The notes below the pieces were generated by a model, which did not search any database, had not been told where the DNA came from, and saw only the letters and a program-made list of their open reading frames with translations. Positions 60,586 through 64,000 of a stretch of 64,000 nucleotides of DNA are shown here, piece by piece (the first letter of the stretch is position 1; the number at the start of each line of letters is the position of its first letter). Source of the DNA: Candidatus Nitrosymbiomonas proteolyticus (lineage in GTDB: Bacteria > Armatimonadota > Fimbriimonadia > Fimbriimonadales > Fimbriimonadaceae); the NCBI GenBank assembly GCA_017347465.1, contig AP021858.1:620001-684000 (forward strand), given 5' to 3'. The translations under genes were made by a program, and so were the position numbers.

Positions 60586-61520
60586 CGAGCGAAAGTCCGC
60601 CCTCGCGCATGGAGATCCGGTTCGGCATCGAGGGCGATTCCCCGAAGTTGCCCGGCTCGATCGTCTGCGTCGGCACGTTCGACGGCGTTCATTTGGGACA
60701 TCAGGCGGTGATTGGGCAATGCGTGAAGGCCGCTCGCGAAGCCGGGCTGCCCGCCGTACTCGTTACGTTCGATCGGCATCCCGCAGCGACGCTTGCGCCC
60801 GATCGAGTTCCTTACTCCATCGGCACCCTTGCCCTCAACATCGAGCGCATCGCCGGACTCGGAATCGACTTGGCCGTCCTGCTGCCCTTCACTCTCGCCT
60901 TCAGCCAAAGGTCCGCCACCGAGTTCTTCGAGGAGGTGCTGGTCGATAGCCTCAATTCCAGGACCGTTGTGATCGGTTCGGACTTCGGATTCGGCAGGGG
61001 ACGCGAGGGCAATGCGACGTTTCTTCAGGAGCGGATCGATACGCACGTCGTCGAACCCGTATCTTCGAACGGAGAAAGGATCAGTTCGAGTCGAATTCGT
61101 AGGTTGCTCGCGGGTGGGGCAGTCGCCGAAGCTGCGACCTTGCTGGGCAGGCCGTTCGAATACGTCGGGGTTGCAGTGAAGGGCGCGGGCATGGGCGCGC
61201 GGCTCGGGTTCCCGACGGCCAACCTTGCTCCCCTCGACCGCCAAGCGCTCCCGCCGGACGGGGTGTATGCGGGTTCGTGCTTGACTCCAAAGGGCGAGTA
61301 TCGTGCCGCTATCAGCATCGGAAGCCGGCCGACGGTGGGAGGGACCGCGCCCGCGACCGAGGCCTTCTTGCTCGACTACCCAGGGGGGGACCTATATGGC
61401 GCAGTACTGCGGCTGCGCTTCGACGCCCGGCTCAGGGATCAGCAGAAATTCGCTTCGCTGGACGAACTGATCGAACAGATGCGCGCAGACGTAGAACGGA
61501 TCACGAGTGGAGAATTCTGA
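60582..61520 (+). CDS. ribF: bifunctional riboflavin kinase/FAD synthetase
   Basis: RibF phosphorylates riboflavin to FMN and adenylylates FMN to FAD. The 312-residue protein has the nucleotidyltransferase domain with VGTFDGVHLGHQ and ERISSSRIRRLL (ISSTxIR motif), then the kinase domain with GARLGFPTANL and DGVYAG, and a C-terminal LRFDARLRDQQKFASLDELIEQM. GTG 60582 overlaps the previous stop; ATG 60609 is also possible. The next gene starts in its stop codon (TGATG). Confidence 0.94.
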   Translation: MTSESPPSRMEIRFGIEGDSPKLPGSIVCVGTFDGVHLGHQAVIGQCVKAAREAGLPAVLVTFDRHPAATLAPDRVPYSIGTLALNIERIAGLGIDLAVLLPFTLAFSQRSATEFFEEVLVDSLNSRTVVIGSDFGFGRGREGNATFLQERIDTHVVEPVSSNGERISSSRIRRLLAGGAVAEAATLLGRPFEYVGVAVKGAGMGARLGFPTANLAPLDRQALPPDGVYAGSCLTPKGEYRAAISIGSRPTVGGTAPATEAFLLDYPGGDLYGAVLRLRFDARLRDQQKFASLDELIEQMRADVERITSGEF

Positions 61521-62032
61521 TGAACCCCAAGCTGCGAATCGGGATCCTGTTCCTGTCCGGTGCGCTCCTCGCGGCCGTAATCCGTCTAGTGCTCTTCGCC
61601 AACGAGCCCTCCGACCAAGCTCTCATCAAAGCGGCGCTCGAAGATTCGCTTCAAGCAAGCAAAGAAGGCCGTCCCGGAGGAGTACTGGAGCTTCTGAGCA
61701 ACCAGTTCTCCGTGAACGAGACGCTTTCGCCGAGCCACCGAGACATCTCGCGATACGTCCGGGACTTTCGTCCTGACATCGAAATCGTCCAATGGAACCC
61801 GGACGTTCGCTCAGATTCAGCAAGCGTGCGTTCGCCAGCGATTGTCAAGTTCGGCTTCCCCGTCAACCAAGAGGTTCGAATCTCTGAAGTGGAGCTGGGG
61901 TTTGAAAAGGAGAGCGGCGTCAAGTGGCTCCTGATCCCCACAAAGGAGTGGAAGCTGACGAGCGTTACGATCCCCCAGGAGGCGCTTCAAGAACTCGTTT
62001 CCAATTTCCCTGCGTCGCAATTCGGGTTCTGA
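61520..62032 (+). CDS. membrane-anchored protein of unknown function
   Basis: A 170-residue protein with one N-terminal anchor (RIGILFLSGALLAAVIRLVLF). The rest is soluble: a helical part (ALIKAALEDSLQASKEGRPGGVLELLS) and beta strands (AIVKFGFPVNQEVRISEVELGFEKESGVKWLLIP), resembling a small NTF2-like or SnoaL-like domain. This resemblance is by pattern only. It starts inside the ribF stop codon, so it is cotranslated with ribF. Confidence 0.68.
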   Translation: MNPKLRIGILFLSGALLAAVIRLVLFANEPSDQALIKAALEDSLQASKEGRPGGVLELLSNQFSVNETLSPSHRDISRYVRDFRPDIEIVQWNPDVRSDSASVRSPAIVKFGFPVNQEVRISEVELGFEKESGVKWLLIPTKEWKLTSVTIPQEALQELVSNFPASQFGF

Positions 62033-62059
62033 GGCCACAAATCGCCTTTCGGGAACGTC

Positions 62060-62068
62060 TGGTATGAT
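62060..62068 (+). promoter_or_regulatory. extended -10 promoter upstream of the repeat-bearing lipoprotein gene
   Basis: TGG-TATGAT (62060-62068) is an extended -10 element; no good -35 is present. It lies about 85 bases before the start at 62153. Confidence 0.5.
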
Positions 62069-62152
62069 TGCGACGTTTTGCCCTAGGTGCGAGGGAATAT
62101 CTCGCGCAACGCCGAAAGGCAAATCTCGCTCACAACAGGAGGTATTGGAGAA

Positions 62153-62449
62153 ATGAAGACTTGGATTGCACTGCTTTTTGCAGGCATTCTCGTGGGAGGG
62201 GCCATGATTGGTTGCGCTCCCAAGGAAGACGCCGGAGCCGGAGACACCGCCGCGCCCACTACGGACACCAACCCGCCAGCTGAGGCCCCCGATTCGGGCG
62301 GCACGACCGACGGCGGCACGACCGACGGCGGAACGACCGACGCTGGTGGCACGACCGATGCCGGTGGCGCGACCGATGCCGGTGGCACGACCGATGCCGG
62401 TGGCACGACCGATGCCGGTGGCGGCGAAGCGGCCGGTTCGGGCCAGTAA
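62153..62449 (+). CDS. small lipoprotein with Thr-Asp-Gly repeats
   Basis: A 98-residue lipoprotein (signal KTWIALLFAGILVGGAMIGC) with AGGAGGT 12 bases before the ATG. The mature part is acidic and low in complexity: a Pro/Thr-rich start, then TDGG and TDAGG repeats to the end. At DNA level three near-15-base units (GGCACGACCGACGGC type) lead into four tandem 18-base units (about 62340-62420). It resembles the 43-residue lipoprotein at 21104 in layout but is longer. No fold or function is predicted. Confidence 0.8.
   Translation: MKTWIALLFAGILVGGAMIGCAPKEDAGAGDTAAPTTDTNPPAEAPDSGGTTDGGTTDGGTTDAGGTTDAGGATDAGGTTDAGGTTDAGGGEAAGSGQ
62340..62422 (+). repeat. 18-base tandem repeat in the small lipoprotein gene
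   Basis: About four and a half copies of GGTGGCACGACCGATGCC, encoding TDAGG plus one residue each, with one copy differing by A to G (GCG for ACG). The preceding 15-base units show the same core. Being in frame, copy-number change alters tail length without breaking the gene. Confidence 0.85.
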
Positions 62450-62493
62450 CTTCACTTTAGCCGCCGCGTAAGCGGCAGGCGACGACGAACGAG

Positions 62494-62524
62494 GGGCGTT
62501 TGGCTTTGGAGTCCGACGCCCTTT
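62494..62524 (+). terminator. possible terminator after the repeat-bearing lipoprotein gene
   Basis: GGGCGT (62494-62499) pairs with ACGCCC (62516-62521) around a loop with extra TGG/CCG pairing, followed by a short TTT. It is weaker than the other terminators in this window. Confidence 0.4.
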
Positions 62525-62563
62525 CTGCTATTTCCAGACTCGGATAGGTAACCTCCTACCACC

Positions 62564-63685
62564 ATGCTCGATCCTCGCGTTACAAAGCTGGCCGAACTCT
62601 TGGCCACGCATTCCACCGAACTCGGACCCGACGACGCCGTGCTGATCCACACCTTCGACATCCCCGACGAGGTGACCGCCGAATGCGTACGGGTCGTGCA
62701 GTCGAAGGGCGCGAAGGCGGTACTGCGACGGGAAAGCAGCCTCGTCCGAAGGCAGCTTCTCCTCGGTCTCGACGAAGCCGGCACCGAACTCATCGCCGAT
62801 GTTGAAAAGTACGAGATGACGAAGATGACCGCATACTGGTCGCTCAGAGGCTCGCACAACATCGGGGAGAACTCGGACGTTCCGAGCGAGAAGCTCTCAA
62901 TGTGGCAACGACTCTACGCGACGCCGGTCGTGTTCGAAGTTCGAGTCCCGAATACCAAATGGGTCGCGCTCCGCTGGCCGACGCCGAGCATGGCGCAGCA
63001 AGCGAACGCTTCGACGCAGGCGTTCGAGGACTTCTACTTCAGGGTCTGCACGCTCGACTACTCCAAGATGGAGAAGGCGGTCGCTCCCCTCGTCGACCTC
63101 ATGAACGCGACCGATCAAGTCCGAATCGTCGGGCCCGGAACGGAGTTTGAGTTTTCGATCAAGGACATCGGCGCCGTTCCTTGCATCGGCAAGCGAAACA
63201 TCCCCGATGGCGAGTGCTTTTCTTGCCCCGTCAAGGATTCGGCGAACGGGGTCGTTCAATACAACACCTCGTCGCTGTATCAAGGGACCGTGTTCAAGGA
63301 CGTCCGCTATGTGGTGAAGAACGGCAAGATCGTCGAGGCGGAAGCTGGGGCGCAGACCGAGAAGCTCAACGAGATCCTCGACACCGATGAAGGCGCGCGG
63401 TACTTTGGGGAGTGGTCGCTGGGCTTCAACCCCTATGTGCTCGACCCGATGCTCGACACGCTGTTCGATGAGAAGATCGCGGGCTCGTTCCACCTCACGC
63501 CCGGAAACGCCTACCCGCCCCCTGGCGGCAACGGCAACAAGTCGGCGATCCACTGGGATAAGGTCGTGATCCAACGCCCCGAATATGGAGGGGGCGAAAT
63601 CCGGTTCGATGGCAAGCTGATCCGCAAGGATGGCTTGTTCGTCGTTCCGCAACTCGAGGGCCTGAACCCTGCAAGCCTCGCCTAG
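62564..63685 (+). CDS. M29 family aminopeptidase
   Basis: A 373-residue metallopeptidase of the thermophilic aminopeptidase (AmpS/PepS, M29) type. Metal ligands by family alignment: Glu in IPDGECFSCP, Glu in FGEWSLGFNP, His in GSFHLTPGNAYP, and His and Asp in AIHWDKVV. It removes N-terminal residues from peptides in the cytoplasm. It is slightly shorter than the usual 400. GGTAACC lies ahead of the ATG; no strong Shine-Dalgarno is seen. The DedA gene begins 36 bases after. Confidence 0.9.
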   Translation: MLDPRVTKLAELLATHSTELGPDDAVLIHTFDIPDEVTAECVRVVQSKGAKAVLRRESSLVRRQLLLGLDEAGTELIADVEKYEMTKMTAYWSLRGSHNIGENSDVPSEKLSMWQRLYATPVVFEVRVPNTKWVALRWPTPSMAQQANASTQAFEDFYFRVCTLDYSKMEKAVAPLVDLMNATDQVRIVGPGTEFEFSIKDIGAVPCIGKRNIPDGECFSCPVKDSANGVVQYNTSSLYQGTVFKDVRYVVKNGKIVEAEAGAQTEKLNEILDTDEGARYFGEWSLGFNPYVLDPMLDTLFDEKIAGSFHLTPGNAYPPPGGNGNKSAIHWDKVVIQRPEYGGGEIRFDGKLIRKDGLFVVPQLEGLNPASLA

Positions 63686-63721
63686 CCCGTTTCACGACCC
63701 GCGCTTCTTGGGAAACCCGCT

Positions 63722-64000
63722 TTGATCGACCTGTTGCTAAACCTCGACTCCCACCTCGAGGGCGTGATCGCTCAGTACGGCCCTTGGGTGTACGGAATCC
63801 TGTTCGCGATCGTGTTCATGGAGACGGGGCTTGTCGTGACGCCGTTCTTGCCGGGCGACACGCTGTTGTTTGCCGCGGGAATCTTCAGCCAACCCGATGG
63901 AGGGCTCAATTTGTGGCTGGTGGCCCTGACGTTTCTATTTGCGGCCCTGGCGGGCGACAATGTGAATTACCAAATCGGACGGCTGCTGGGGCGTCGGCTC
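63722..64000 (+). CDS. DedA family membrane protein (truncated by window end)
   Basis: The first 93 codons of a DedA/SNARE-associated (VTT) protein: TTG start, [35 protein letters not shown] with the FxExxxxxxPxPGD-like signature of the family, then [18 protein letters not shown]. DedA proteins act in lipid (undecaprenyl-phosphate or phospholipid) translocation across the inner membrane. The 3' part lies outside the window, and the weak ribosome site leaves the start uncertain. Confidence 0.85.
   Translation, partial: MIDLLLNLDSHLEGVIAQYGPWVYGILFAIVFMETGLVVTPFLPGDTLLFAAGIFSQPDGGLNLWLVALTFLFAALAGDNVNYQIGRLLGRRL

Overview
The window is 64 kb of GC-rich (about 60%) chromosomal DNA from a diderm bacterium. 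The outer-membrane set (tamB, bamA, a Skp-like chaperone, lpxD, lpxC), an SLH-domain porin, a PEP-CTERM protein and DUF4127/DUF6785-type genes together fit Armatimonadota (Fimbriimonas-like) best. That placement is inferred from gene content, not from a marker-gene tree. About 50 protein genes, one tRNA and several regulatory or RNA-like elements can be supported. There is no insertion sequence, prophage, CRISPR array or rRNA operon.

Left part (1-14.9 kb): a long minus-strand run folK, two GspF/PilC paralogues, a membrane-anchored J-domain/TPR protein, efp, a cysteine-rich membrane protein and an RtcA-family protein that lacks the usual catalytic histidine. Then come tRNA-His, a DUF6785-type membrane protein with a CPBP protease, a SpoIIM-family protein, an exported protein, a sigma-70 factor with an odd region 4.2, and a beta-barrel protein with an N-terminal haem-c motif.

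Arginine and middle part (15-29.6 kb): argH, argG, a PEP-CTERM/lamin-tail protein, and one 700-residue gene that fuses acetylornithine aminotransferase to ornithine carbamoyltransferase. A tiny lipoprotein gene with a textbook promoter follows, then lipoproteins, a sugar-nucleotide transferase, DAHP synthase, an SLH porin and serS.

Accessory and envelope part (29.6-49 kb): a PIG-L deacetylase, DUF4127, an OPT/DUF6785-like transporter and a YncE-propeller/phosphoesterase fusion. Two plus-strand intergenic segments end in strong intrinsic terminators with no gene in front of them; both are candidate small RNAs. The outer-membrane biogenesis run tamB-bamA-skp-(unknown lipoprotein)-lpxD-lpxC follows.

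Right part (49-64 kb): lipA, an OmpR-type two-component pair, a Gfo/Idh/MocA oxidoreductase, tsaE, a VOC protein, PspA, a DUF5916 barrel protein, an orphan DNA methyltransferase, and an enolase-superfamily plus DUF1611 pair resembling DgcA/DgcN of D-glutamate catabolism. Then come ribF, small membrane proteins, a repeat-bearing small lipoprotein, an M29 aminopeptidase and a truncated DedA gene. The most notable items are the ArgD-ArgF fusion, the orphan small-RNA candidates, the DgcA/DgcN-like pair and the RtcA-like protein with His replaced by Arg.
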